From the NCBI RefSeq assembly GCF_000224145.3, contig NC_020167.2, positions 529,768 through 593,767 on the forward strand: a DNA stretch of 64,000 nucleotides, in the 5' to 3' direction. Under the pieces are notes generated by a model. The model searched no databases. It was not told the DNA's origin and saw only the letters and a list, made by a program, of their open reading frames with translations. Shown in pieces: positions 36,523-53,443 of the stretch. The position numbers and the translations under genes are program-made. The stretch comes from Ciona intestinalis. Lineage: Eukaryota; Chordata; Ascidiacea; Phlebobranchia; Cionidae. Numbering within the stretch: the stretch's first letter is position 1; each line of letters begins with the position of its first letter.

Positions 36523-37384
36523 CTATAACTTAGTAAGTAGGATATAGACCGCACAAAATCTACGAACAAACGTAGTGCACATTTCCCCGATGCCAGTAAT
36601 ACTCTTTCAGTTTGCACAACAATCGCTTGAAGAATTGATCTCACAACCTCATAGACAAAAACGAACATAGAAAATCGATGTACACCCATGATTGCTATGG
36701 CATGTCCAATATTAACATTTCGTGGCAACGAGAGCCATATACAGGTAGTCAGTAAAAGGCTACCAACTCTTCTTTCTTCCCTAGCAACGTTATGGTTCAA
36801 CGTACGCTATTTTGGCTTGTACAAGTGCTTGATTTATTTAGACATTGTTGGGTTTATACTGTAATAAAATCTTTGGTATAACGCGAAAATGTTTGTACGA
36901 ATAAAAGATGATCGCGTGTAACTCCGTTAATAGATTCTTATCAAGTCGTATGGTAATCCTTTAGCCGGTAAGCAGTAACAATTTTGGTCCCTCTGATACC
37001 TGCAGTATATTTTATTTTAGAAAAGAAGCGGTCGATCTTGACCAAAGTTAACCCTGAAAATGCGTGAAAAGTGTTGCGTCACTTTATTTTCTAAGCGAAC
37101 TGTCATGCGTTGAACCAATTTGATAAGAAATAAAGATTTGCAACACATGAATGTGCATATCTAACAGATAACTATGACGCCAAGATTGTACTTTGTTTTT
37201 AATTGAAACGTAATACGGTGATGCAGCATATTTCTGCGTAGTAAGTTAATTTTTGACATGCTCATATTTTAAAAACACACAGTGGTTATCAGGGAGGACT
37301 AAGAAATATTTTGAGAAATTGTTATTGGTCACCAGCTAAAGGAATACCAATCAGTTACAACAATCAGGTAATTTGTAAGTTTAC

Positions 37385-37433
37385 CTAACACACACAAGAC
37401 ACAACTAAAACTAACACACACAAGACACAACTA
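37385..37433. repeat. Tandem duplication, about 26-bp unit
   Basis: TAACACACACAAGACACAAC appears twice, separated by TAAAAC. It is a short local duplication without other context. Confidence 0.7.
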
Positions 37434-38274
37434 CATCCTTTGTTTGTTATTTCCAGCAGATTTGTTTATATATGATCTATATACTTGGTTATCAAGGAAG
37501 TTTTAATTTTATTTGCACACGTCACCATCGCCAATATTAAAGTCGGCAGAGTATGACGAATTGACAGGAGCACCTGCATTTTGGTTAGTCGAATTTGGCT
37601 TTGTAAATTAATTCATTTAATAATTAACCCAATCTTTATCAAACTATGTGTGATATTGTAACATTGCTTGCTAATGTCTCTTACACACTAATCATTAATC
37701 CCATGCAGCTGATGGGGATAATATTTACATAAATTATATATAAATTATATGTACACTAGATTCTGTGCCAAATTCTGCAGTGAAATTAATACTTAAAAAA
37801 ATATTTTGTTGATTATTTGATTATATGGTCAATACCGGTAATAAACAAAGTTAAATTGTTGAATTTCGAGCTTCATGTTTGGTAAAGAAATACAATGCAT
37901 TGTGGGCTTTAATTTAAATGAGCCATATATTGTTTTTATTTCAGATTGCATGACTAAGGTTTCTTTAAGAAGTCAGGATCATCAGTATTTAAATAGACTA
38001 TTGCTCAGTTTAAAGGTAAACTTAAAATATAATAAAATCAGGGATTTTATCATATGTTTGTTAAATTATCTTGTTTGTTTTTAGTTTGTAAAAGTTCTTA
38101 GGTTTTTAGATTGGGATTAAATGCATATATTTGTTTTATTATAAGGTTTACCAACCAATTCCTTATAACAGTTCATGAACCTTTGTCTTATCATAATGGT
38201 AGGATACATACACATAAGTTTTGAGTTTGATCTTTTAAATTGATCAGTTTAATATTTCAAAATAAAAATTAAAA

Positions 38275-38470
38275 AGTGCTGTACCTAATTACGAGTTACC
38301 ACTTATGCAACATCATAGGTGATTGTCGTTATTATTCGTATTTTCCAATGTGTCTTTTTCCAATGACACATAAGCTTACAATAGTAACAGCGTCAAGTCT
38401 CACCTTTGGGTTTAGGGGTTAAGAGGCAGCTTAACCAATCATGTGAACGCAGAGTAGTGTTTTACACATG
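38275..38470. repeat. SINE-like fragment
   Basis: Retains ACGAGTTACCACTTATGCAA, AATGACACATAAGC and the end TTAACCAATCATG of the SINE-like family. The 5' head is missing. Confidence 0.45.
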
Positions 38471-40014
38471 GATTGTTGCTCCCTTGATAGTAATCAATTG
38501 AAATTAGATTATTTGTTTGCAATATAGATGACATGTTGATGATTTCCAACACAGTAGATATTCACATTTACAGTCATGAATAATAAAGGCAGTCGTTACT
38601 GCAATAGCACTTTTGCTGATCGATACATGTGTTTCACTTGTACAAAAAAACAGTACTTACCAAGTTAGAAATATGCACTTTTTACAATTGTATAAGTAAT
38701 TGAAAAGTTTATATTTGAATGAATGTTGAAAGACCGCACAGTATGGTGTCGGTGTGTTCCTGAATGCCAGTGTTGCAAGGCGTATAATTCATATAAAAAA
38801 TTATTAAAAAATTATTTATAATTGTTGTAGCAATTTTTATAAGTGAAAGTTAAAATAAATAAGTTGTAATATTTTTTGCTTTAATTAAAAATCAGATACA
38901 AAACCACTGGCCACTTGTTATTCGCTGACATTGCGATTCGTTACTTTCTAGAGAGCAAATTCTCAAAAGAACTGAAAATAATTAAAGAAAATGTCAAGCT
39001 GGCTTGTCTCACTAATCACTATGTTTGATTTCTTCAATCTTTTTAATTTTTTATTTTTGCTCTTGCGAGCAATAGTATATGATATATCAATTCCACTTTT
39101 GCACTTAGCCCAATTTTATCCAAAAAAGACCTTGGGCTTGACTTTAGGCCATGGTTAACCTGACCATCTTAAACCTATGACAGGTTATTTGGAATAAACT
39201 TCAGCTGTCTAATATGAATTACTGATCATAGCTACGATATTTTCAGAAATACCTGTTTATCATTCAAGTCCAAAATTTGTGCACAGATTTATATATAAAA
39301 TGGTTTCTTTGTATGTTGGATGAAATTCTAAATGAATTTAATGTTAAGACATCTTCCTAACAAGTTGTTGCAATTATGTTGAAACATTTGATCGTATGTT
39401 TGGAACTCTATATGGGTGAGATAATTGAACATTGAAACCTAATCTATCTTGATTCACTGAACAAGTTGGCTTCTAAAATACAATGTTGTATTGTACATGC
39501 TGTGTGTACAAAATGACAATTTAATTGCATTTGGAGGGTTTGTAATAATTGCAATTAAACAGCAGTTTGGTATCATCAGTAATATAGATGTTGGACTTTT
39601 GTTCAGTGCAATGAGTGGAAGGCAGTAGAATTTATCATTTATATATATTACTGACTTTTAATTTAATTATTTAGGAAACATCTTTTTTAAGGTATATGAA
39701 TATACCAGAGGCTTAATTATTATAGTGATATAAGTGTCAGCAATGTTAAATTTGCCCTTTTGTATTTTATGTTTTTGTTTGACATCTGATTTTGTGTATC
39801 TTAGCCTTGGTCTGCTACGCCGCATTGATTCTTAAGAAACTATACATTCGGTGCACTTGAAAGAAGCTATTCTTGTAACAAAAATAGAATTCTTTTACCA
39901 CTTGACTTGAGTATTCTTCCTTGTCTACTTGAGACTTGAGAGCAGCCAGAGAGCTTTCTGACTTGAATAACATTTTTTTCCATCAATTTTATGTAGTATT
40001 TGTGCAACTTGTAT

Positions 40015-40190
40015 GTTATCCTGGGGTGGCGGGCAACGACAATTGTTTTATCACAGTTGTTCTGTTTCATACACCTCGTGCTTGCAACCGTGTATGTAAC
40101 TTTGTGTGTACATATTTTGGCGGGTTTCTCTTCCTAACCTGTAGGTTAGAGGCCGGGGAACAAACCACTTTACCATAATGCCAGACTTTA
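40015..40190. repeat. SINE-like fragment upstream of STK33
   Basis: Retains GTGGCGGGCAACGACAATTG, TTCATACACCTCGTGCTTGC and the end ACCACTTTACCATAATGCC. The middle is deleted. Confidence 0.5.
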
Positions 40191-40325
40191 GTTACTGAAT
40201 ATAGACTTCAATAACAGTTTTTTTTTAAATACATCATGAACTAACTTGATTAAATATGCACCATGCAACTATAGACTAATAATTTGTAACAGACTTTTAA
40301 TTTTTTTACAGTAAGATTTTAAAAG

Positions 40326-44927
<4,602 letters not shown>

Positions 44928-45496
44928 CCATAACATGGGGCTTCACTGTACGTGTTATTTATCAAAAGATATTGGACAAATCAAAATGTAGCTTTTGCCA
45001 AAATCATCACTTGTCCATTTATTCATCATACAGTGTTAGAACAGATTATATGTTTCATGTAAAATAAATAGATATGTTGAATGAATAAAATCCTACATAT
45101 GAATACTTTATTTATTTATGGAACTCATCGTAATAATTGTGTGCGTCATGTATGCCTCAAGAAAGAGGCACAAAGTATCTTTTATTGTTAGTTTATAAAT
45201 AACTGATATTTTAAATAACGATTGGATTATGGGGTATAGAGATAAATGATTTACCGCAGGGCAAAGTTACCAGATAATGATATGCCCTTATGAAAATAAC
45301 CGTATTTTTATAAAAATGTAAAGCGGCAAAGCTACAAAAACCTATGAGTGGATGTATTATTGAAGGAAAGGTCGTGAAAGTATGTTGTTAATTTATAACA
45401 AAGGAAATATAATCTTTGAAAATTGGATTCCATTGTTTGCACTAGCGTGTATTGATAGCATTATGTGGATCATTTGACCGAACCAACAGTCGTGAA
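44928..45496. other. Short gap between STK33 and the TPR gene
   Basis: AATAAA at 45063-45068 is the likely STK33 polyadenylation signal. A second AATAAA-like run lies near 45085. The rest, to 45496, holds no feature I recognise apart from the presumed leader of the next gene. Confidence 0.5.
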
Positions 45497-47132
45497 ATGG
45501 AGGAAAAACAAAGAATTCTTGACAGAAGAGAATATCCTTTGGTTCCAAAAAGAAGATTAACAAGTTTGGACAGTTTCAACCAAGGGGTAACCGATGGTAC
45601 AACTCGAGTAAAGGTATGGATTAGTATATGGTAGGGTGGAACGCACGGCAAGATGATACACTTTTTTTATTATGTCTAATAAATTATATATATGAAAAAA
45701 TAGTTTTAGTTTGTGATAAAAAACTAAGTAAATAATTAACGCGTCAATTGCTATTACGTCATATGGTCGCTTTTGTATGACGCACATAAACACAAGCCAG
45801 CGATTGTCTGGATTAAATACGCTACACTTTTAAACCAGTCTAAAACGATAAACCATTGTTAGCATTCGGTAAATATTTTTATACCAAATATGATCCATGG
45901 CCCACTAGAGATATATTTCTAGTAGGCCGTGTATGATCATATAATTAAACAGTATCGCGCCATGATAAGTTATTTATAAATAGAAGGAGTTTTCTCCTTA
46001 CAAACAGGTATAGCTAAGAAATTTTACAGCGATTGTCGGAATGCAGTCAAAGTATTATCCAAGAAATTTTCTTATATAACTTACACTGGTAATCAGAATT
46101 CATTAAGGGTCGACTCTTTTTTTATTTTTTCTTCTTTAGTGTCTTAACGACTATATTTTGTTACAAGGTACTAACACGGCGATTTAAATACTAGAGATTA
46201 ACACGTGACCAATGAACGTCATTTCAAAAACGTTCCTTTCCACCGTCGTTCTTGCCTAATGGTTTCGGATCATCCCGAACCAGTGCTTTATACAGTGGGC
46301 TAGTTTATATTTCGCCACTATAACTACGTTAATGAATATCTAAACATATCTATAGAATTTGTGGTGCAGGGTCTTCTTTTTTCGATGCATTGCGTGATTT
46401 TGTAGATATCGAGTCCCTCAAAATGTCATGATCGCTGGAGGTATTCGAAAGTTCATGAAAGATACTCGCGCCACCATGTGGACGTGTTCAACAACACCCA
46501 TTTACTTAACGCATTGCAGCGTGCGTGCGTGGTTGACCGTAATATGGATATTAATTTTGATATCGCAATGTCCGAAGCTGACCGGCAAGTTTTAAACCCA
46601 AGATGCGACAGTGCTAATCACCTTGATAAGTAAATTGATTGTTTTAATACTCTTCTGTCCTGTGATTATGTCATAATATTTTACAGATTGGCGTATTTCT
46701 ATATGAACTGTAAAGATGTGTCAAAGGCAATCAAATGTTTCGAGTATTCATTCATTATGCGCAAGCAAATTTATGGTACATACTCAAAGTATGACGAAAT
46801 AGTAGAGCAATCGCTAATGCAACTTGGAGCAGCTTATTGCAAAAACAACCAACATGATAAGTAAATTATCAACATTAATCTAAAATACCAGTCATTATAA
46901 GTTCATTTGTTGCTACAGAGCTCTAACTGCATCGGGTTTATCATTGGCGATCGCTCGGAACATGAAAAGTTCTAAACTAGAAGCTATCAGCTGGCACAAC
47001 GCAGGACATTGCTGGGAAAAACTTAAAGATTACCATGTTGCACTCAATTGTTACGAATCCAGAGAAGCAACGCTGAGAAAAAGTGCTGAAACAATTCCTG
47101 TAGATTGTGGTGTTATGGATCCTGTGTTGTAA
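45497..47132 (+). CDS. Small TPR-repeat protein
   Basis: Four exons join in phase to 242 residues: 45497-45613, 46406-46629, 46687-46860, 46919-47132. The first half is basic and polar with no known domain (EEKQRILDRREYPLVPKRRL). From about residue 95 the sequence gives helical repeats of TPR type: ANHLDKLAYFYMNCKDVSKA, then EQSLMQLGAAYCKNNQHDKA, then SWHNAGHCWEKLKDYHVALN, spaced about 45 residues as in kinesin-light-chain-like TPRs. TPR units mediate protein binding; no partner is implied by the neighbours. The stop codon lies inside TAAATAAA, so the polyadenylation signal overlaps it. The first exon could have in-frame sequence further upstream. I do not recognise a specific orthologue. Confidence 0.68.
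45891..45940. repeat. Imperfect palindrome related to that at 36269
   Basis: Lies in the first intron of the TPR gene. The right arm TTTCTAGTAGGCCGTG matches the right arm of the 36269-36302 palindrome, and the left arm TGGCCCACTAGAGATA is its near complement. Outer TGATC and TGATCA extend the symmetry. Confidence 0.7.
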
Positions 47133-48287
47133 ATAAATTCAAATGTGTGTATACGGTTTTGGGTGAATGAACAAATGCAACTTATTTACTCTTGCGCTGC
47201 GGAGCGACAGTCGTTATAACACGGGTGTTCTGTTTCATACACCTCATGCCGCTTACGAAGTTTACCACGTATTTTACTTTTTAGGTAATTTTTTAGGATA
47301 TTTTTTTGTTTTTGTTTAAATGTATGGTTGATAATTTGAAGAACCCATAAAAAATCACTGGAATGGTCTAATTATCGTTACGTGTCTTGTCCAGATTTAC
47401 ATACGCGTATAAGGGTAGCAGCGACAAATCTTGTATGGGTTAACGATTAGAACAATGTTTTTTTAGGAAACGGCGATTGTTCCCGCCATTTCGAAATCCT
47501 ACGAAGCGTAAAATGTTTTAACATTTTAAAAATTAAAAGTTCGAGTATAAATCTCGATTTATGAAATAAAATCCGGGAGTTTGCTCGGGTTAGAGAGTTC
47601 ACACTGTGTCACGACGCCACACCAGCGTGGACGTCAAATCATCAGAAAACATAAATTATGCAGTTTGATGTATTCAGTCCGACCAGTAGCGCGATAAAGC
47701 AGCACATCGAACTGTAATATCCCATTGTGTTCATACAGCCAAGAGATTATGTGCGGCCGAACAGTTAGGTAGCCCTGTCAAAGGTTAGTTTGTTTTTCCC
47801 TACTACTGCGAATTATTCGATGTCAGCTCTGTGCCACGCACAGATATGATATTGAGTTCAAAACCCAGTCAACATTCTTTAATGACGTCTGTGTTCCGCA
47901 TGTTTGGTTAGAGCCGTAGGTTTAACGTTGTTAAATACCATAGGAGAGAGAAACGGGGAAAACCTTTGCTCGACAAACAACCACCTAGTTACGTTTACTG
48001 GAAGGTACCGGCTATGTTTCAGATGTTATATTGAAAATTTTGCAGATGAGCTTGCGTTTACTGATTTAATATATTAGCTTGATAAAAATTCAGTCATCAT
48101 AGAACTGCTATATAATCACGGAGTTTTTATAGTTAAAATTATAATCGTGGTCGGTATGGTTTAAACAATAACAACGTTTAATTTAACTATTAACAGAAAT
48201 ATAAATGTCTAGTAGTTTAGGCTCTTAATAACTAAATTTAGTTGTGATAAGGAAATAAGAAAGATATGAAATATGGGAAGAATTATC
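47133..48287. other. Intergenic gap with SINE-like repeat
   Basis: The SINE-like copy at 47160-47450 starts only 30 bp after the TPR stop codon. From 47460 to 48287 the sequence is unremarkable; it should contain the promoter and leader of the synaptotagmin gene but no TATA box or other element could be singled out. Confidence 0.45.
47160..47450. repeat. SINE-like repeat, diverged
   Basis: Carries GGAGCGACAGTCGTTATAAC, TTTCATACACCTCATGCCGC, TATGGTTGATAATTTGAAGA and ACGTGTCTTGTCC in family order. It is more diverged than the copies at 24830 and 33556. Confidence 0.6.
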
Positions 48288-51200
48288 ATGAACCACTTGT
48301 TTCCACATACCCAACTAAGTAAGTATAAGCTGTGGTTTGATTATGTGCTTTTGTAAATTTAAACACAAAGGTATATAAGCTTGTCGTTGAATCACAAGTC
48401 AACTTTGATGTATATAAAGCAACCAATAGCACGGTGGAGACAATGGTATAGATCATTCCTAGTGACAGCACGTAATAATGAAGTATTGTGCCAACAGATG
48501 TTATCTTGTATGGCATATCCTATTAAGTACGACATGAATGACATCATAATAAGGTGTAATTACGTGTAATCGATTGTCAGAAACAATTGAATAATTTATT
48601 ACGCACGAAAGTCTAGTTTTATTTTGTTGGCCTCTTAACAAATTCCTGTCGGCTCAATAAGAGTTAGAAACCGTTTTCCAACATACATCCTTATATACAG
48701 TATAGGCTGGGAGATATGAGACACCTTTTCATTCATTATTTTGTCGGATTTGGTAGAAAACAAAGAACATACAAAGAATAAAAAAACGACTTCCAGAGAC
48801 CGTTGTTAATTGTTTAAAAATAGATTGTGGTATTTAATTATTATGTGCCAAAGGTGTCCCATTTCCCCCCTATCCGACTATAAATAATCTTAACTTGAAA
48901 GCGGTTCATAATTAGTGTGTAAAATCGTATTTGAACATTGCAACAACTTTTAACCAGTCAGAATATCGATTTGAAAGTATTTGTTGTTTGCTTGTATATA
49001 CTGAGTTGAAAATTTCTAGGGGACGATGATCTGCCGGAGACATCAGTGGTGGCTTCAGCAGCAATCATATTCTGTCTCTCCTGTCTTGTAATATCGTGCT
49101 TGTATTGTTTAAAAGTGAGAACTGGAACACGGGTAATATATATTTTATTCGATTAAACATCTAACCTAACTAGCTTAATAAGTTCAGCGGAAGTAATGTG
49201 TTTCAAACACGTTGTGTGTAAACTGTTACTATATAGGAGTTTGGAGTAAGATGATTCATGCTCTTATTTTATTGTTCCATTTGGTATAGTAAATGATCGT
49301 GGCTTGAATAATTAACAACAGTCTTTTAGAGTAGTGATGATATGACTAAATAATTCTGTAAATATTCTTTGTTGATAAATGAGAGGAGAAAAGGAAATGT
49401 AAACATATCCGAGCTTATCCCACCCTACTATATTTTTGCTTGAATTAAAAGTTGTTTCGTTAAACATCTAAACTATTTTTGCATTAAAGCGTGTTGTTTA
49501 CAAAAAACACGTTTTACTTGATAGGTATAATTGGCATATTCGTAAACGAAGAAATAATGTTCGTTGGTGTACACCTTTTATTTATAGCTTGCATCCTGTA
49601 TTTGCCTAGGCCCTTCTAATTTAGTTTAATGTGTTTATACAGGCGCGCGATCAATGGCAATTAAACTTGAGTATGTGCAGTTGTAGGGTATTCCACGGTG
49701 CGGCGTTCAATCACATGAAAATATTTTACATGAATAATTCAGTTCTGAAAGTAATTGCAATTTATCAGTGACGGCACAGTGTAAAATAAAACTGGGTATA
49801 ATATGCAGTAGCATGCGGGATTTGGTTATAAATAATTATAAAACAATGTTTTTGTAAAAGTTTAATGGTAGCTTGTTTTATAACATTAGTGCCGTGGTTG
49901 AATGACTGTTTTTAGATTAATAGTTTGTTGGGGTTGAGCTTTGTCTGTAGCCTTAGTATAACAGTTAGTTTAGCAGAACTGCAGGCCTTTACAGTACAGA
50001 CTAACCTAAATATAAATAACATAGACGAATGATCTATTCTATAGAATAAGGATATTAGCAGCTTACACGGAAATGTTTTGTTACTATTGTGAAAAAATGT
50101 GGGGGCATGTTAAAATAACATCATGAATTGTACAAAGAAAATTGTAAACGAAAAATAAAGCTTTGTTCCGCTGCTTGGGTATATTGTTAAAGCTCGGGAG
50201 ATTTTTGTTACATTGTCGTATTTGTAGCGAAAGAGTGAAGACCATATTTCGGCTAGAGATTTGAGAATGGACACAACGAAAGAAGACAGCTCTCTTTTGA
50301 AAAAGATTTCATCTTGGTTTCAGCCTGCAGAACAAGATTCAGTTGAAAGAAAATATTCGGGAACCTCTAGTCGTTATGGATCAACACAGTAAGTGATCGT
50401 TTTATTTTCACTATATCTTTAAAGTTCTGATGTTATGAAGTTCAAACGGGGGTCCCAAGCGAAAACCAGAAAACATTGTGCAGTAAGCACGCATATTGAT
50501 ATTGAAGTATTGATTAATTGGTATTGCCAATATCCAACTTAAGTTTTTAAAGATTGTCGATACCTAGACAGCAACAAAACCCGTACTGTATTGTGCGTTT
50601 AGAAACCTCGCTTTTATCTGACACCTTTAGTCAAATTTTTTTACTGCAGCGTGTGGTTTTAACGACTTTTAGTAGCTAATACCGTTCTCTTTGTTGCATT
50701 AATTACCCTGATCTTTGTACTGTATTTAAACAGATAGTAAAATGTGTGTAACGCTATTTAAGAGCATTACGGGCAACAAAAGCTTAATTCACTCGACATT
50801 ATTTTCAGATACGATAAACCACCGATGGGAAATATGAAGATTAACTTCGTACAACCACAGGGATGCGATGATGTTGGCGCTTCTAATGCAGAACGACCAA
50901 AACTAACTTCGTCGTCGTATGTTCCCGAAGGATTCAAACTTCCATTTGAACTTTCGTTTGATGTATGAAAATAATTAAATACAAATGAACTTATAGCTTC
51001 TGTTTCCAATTTTAAAACTGTTTCGCATATCGATTAAACAAAATATACTATCATCTCGTCGGGCACGATAACGTCAATCACATTTATTAAAAATTGAAAT
51101 TACGATAATTCACTGTCGTTAAAACACATAAAATGGTATAGCCTACCCGTGTAGCCTACCAACTTTCTTTGTTAAAAATAGCAACGAAACTAAAACTGTT

Positions 51201-53443
51201 TTGAGTAAAACTGTATTTAATTCATTGCTTTATTTTTCTTTTAGACAGGAGAAGAACCTCAAGGAAAATATCTTGGAAAACTTGAATTCAGTACAGTGTA
51301 CCAATTCAACGAGTCTACTCTTCTTGTTAAAGTTTTAAAGGTTTTACTGCACAAGCTCTGTTGCAAACCAAGTTGTTTACCCTGAATTTACAGGCAGTCG
51401 ATTTACCGGCCATGGATTTGTCTGGAACCAGCGACCCGTTTGTGAAATGTTGTTTGCTTCCTGATCGAAAGCGAAAACTAGAAACTAAAATTCGGCGGAA
51501 AACATTACATCCAGTTTGGAATGAAACTATGTCATTCGAAGGTAAAGTTCCACTCTATTTGATAGACTTGGTCAAACCTGTTTAATAACGATAATTGATT
51601 TGCTATTTTTTTATGTTATTGCACATTTATGTAGTTTATTCGTTTTGGTGTTTTTATGTTTCGTTGTGTTAGAATAGTACAGTAAGGTAAGATGGCGCTT
51701 AGGCATATGATCTGTTTCTAAATCTATTTTTAAAACGCTTATTGTGTGTTACTCTGACTTTAAACCATTACAACTTCAAATGTACATTAAAACGCACAAG
51801 GTTAAAACTTATGTCACGACGAGGTAAGACGGGCTAAGGCGGGGTAAAATAGACTTTTGAAAATCAGTGTATAGGTTGATTAGTTAATAAATTTGTTATC
51901 CTTAAAACACTTAATTAAAATAAATAACACTGTCCAGTAAAAATCAACTGTAAATGTTCTCTGTCCTGCCCACTTCCATATTTAAGATGTTACTTACAGT
52001 GAATAAGTGTTGTTACAACTACAATTGGTGTTGTTACAACAACAATTGGCTTTGTTATAAATTCAATTGATAAATATTGTATCTTATACACACGCCTTAA
52101 AACTTATGATAACAAAAAAGTGTAATAACTTAATCAAGTTTATGCTTAAAATTTTTTTTTTAAATATATATTTTAGTAAAAATTTGGTAATGCTACACTA
52201 TAGTACTGTGGGGTTACATGGGACACCTTCAGCACATAATATCCAAATACATCTTGTTTTTAACAATTAACAATGGTCTATGGGAGTCGTTAAAATAATG
52301 CTATATTTCTTTAAATGTTTTTTTAGTTGCTACCAAATATATACCGAGAAATAAAATGAAAGGGCGTTCATTGTCTCCCACCCTATACTATATTTTGCAC
52401 GACAAGACACTTTTAATAAATTATCTTTCGAATATATTTTTAACTGTTTGCTTGCTGCATTCTACGCATATAAATATGTTATACTTTATTACAGGTCTTC
52501 CCTATGAAAAAATAAAACAGAGAGTGTTACATTTACAAGTGTTAGACTATGATCGCTTCAGTAGAAACGACCCAATTGGAGAAACGTATGTTCCCTTGCA
52601 TACAATCAATCTTGGAGAAGAAATGATTCAATATGTCAACCTTGCGCCTTGCAAGGGTTCGGTTAGTAGTTTAATTTATTTCCGGTTTTGCTTTGCTATA
52701 AGAAAACCTCTTGGCTAGAACAAGCGCGGTGAACTTCTGTTATCACTTTGTTACCAACCGTTAGAAGGTATTCTTGATGTGGAAATTATAAAAGGAAGAA
52801 ACATGAAACCTATGGACCTTAATGGAACTTCTGGTTCGTATGGTACCGTTTTTTGTCAAAAACTTTAATTTTGGCGTTTTTCAGACCCTTACGTTAAAAT
52901 TTGGCTTATTTACCGTGGTAAGAGAATCGAGAAAAAGAAAACGGAAATCCACAAAAATAACTTAAACCCGGAGTTTCACGAAGAGTTCACGTTCAACGCA
53001 CCAATGGATCGGTTAAGGGAAATGCAGCTGGAAATAACGGTGATGGATCATGACACCATTGGCCGAAATGACACCATCGGGAAGGTAAAAAGAAAAAAAG
53101 GAGGGCCTACGTATAATGAATGCACGACAAATAAAACGTCATTAAGAATATGTGCTACAAAATGGTACTCGTATGTACTACAAAATGGTACAGAACGTTT
53201 TAGCACTATCATCCGAAACCACCTATTGATGTTACTTGCTCGGTATTTGGTTGACCGGGGCCAGTGTCTTTATCACATTTCAAGTTTTTAAAATTATTTT
53301 TAACCTAATTATTTTAAAACTGCAAATGTTTACGACAGATATATCTTGGCCATAAGAGTGCTGGATTGGAAAAGCAACATTGGAAAGATATGTTAACAAA
53401 TGCTCGAAAACCTAGTTTGCAGTGGCATGTGCTTAAAATCTAA
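48288..53443 (+). CDS. SYT7: Synaptotagmin-7
   Basis: Ten exons join in phase to 429 residues: 48288-48318, 49020-49132, 50228-50388, 50809-50962, 51245-51340, 51394-51541, 52495-52661, 52719-52833, 52885-53084, 53339-53443. The inferred 31-nt first exon gives [10 protein letters not shown], followed by a membrane helix ([20 protein letters not shown]) and a polar linker. C2A (about 160-285) keeps the Ca-binding acids ([28 protein letters not shown]) and C2B (about 291-425) keeps MDLNGTSDPYVK, the polybasic KRIEKKK and [10 protein letters not shown]. It ends with the WHVL motif (WHxL). [20 protein letters not shown] and [13 protein letters not shown] are typical of SYT7, the high-affinity Ca sensor of slow exocytosis and lysosome or dense-core vesicle fusion. 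Introns of 57 and 51 bp separate exons 7-8 and 8-9. The first exon is the least certain part. Confidence 0.94.
48700..48882. mobile_element. MITE, family B, in SYT7 intron 1
   Basis: Left AGTATAGGCTGGGAGATATG and right AGGTGTCCCATTTCCCCCCT with the core in reverse (CCGTTGTTAATTGTTTAAAA). Confidence 0.7.
49235..49436. mobile_element. MITE, family B-related, diverged, in SYT7 intron 2
   Basis: Left TATAGGAGTTTGGAGTAAGA and right CTTATCCCACCCTACTATAT; the interior keeps only short pieces of the family (AATAATTAACAACAGTC, ATTCTTTGTTGATAAATGAG). Confidence 0.5.
52008..52072. repeat. Threefold tandem repeat in SYT7 intron 6
   Basis: GTTGTTACAACTACAATTGG, GTTGTTACAACAACAATTGG and a diverged third copy follow at a period of about 23 bp. 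Confidence 0.65.
52198..52393. mobile_element. MITE, family B, in SYT7 intron 6
   Basis: Left TAGTACTGTGGGGTTACATG, core CAGCACATAATATCCAAATA and ACAATTAACAATGGTCTATG, right TTGTCTCCCACCCTATACTA. The ends are complementary. It lies about 100 bp before exon 7. Confidence 0.75.

Larger units (their letters stand above)
35256..40325. other. Gene-free gap with repeats
   Basis: Contains short family F pieces near 35330-35415 and 35640, an inverted-repeat element at 36049-36522, a 34-bp perfect palindrome inside it, a tandem duplication at 37385-37433, and SINE-like fragments at 38275-38470 and 40015-40190. A 157-codon open frame on the minus strand (36327-36800) overlaps the element and is not believed. 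From 38500 to 40000 the sequence is plain AT-rich with no feature I recognise. The last 15 bases before 40326 are the leader of STK33. Confidence 0.5.

Noticed and set aside
36327-36800. 157-codon open frame on the minus strand
   Set aside because: It overlaps the inverted-repeat element at 36049-36522, has no recognisable domain, and its composition follows the repeat. Length alone is not enough.
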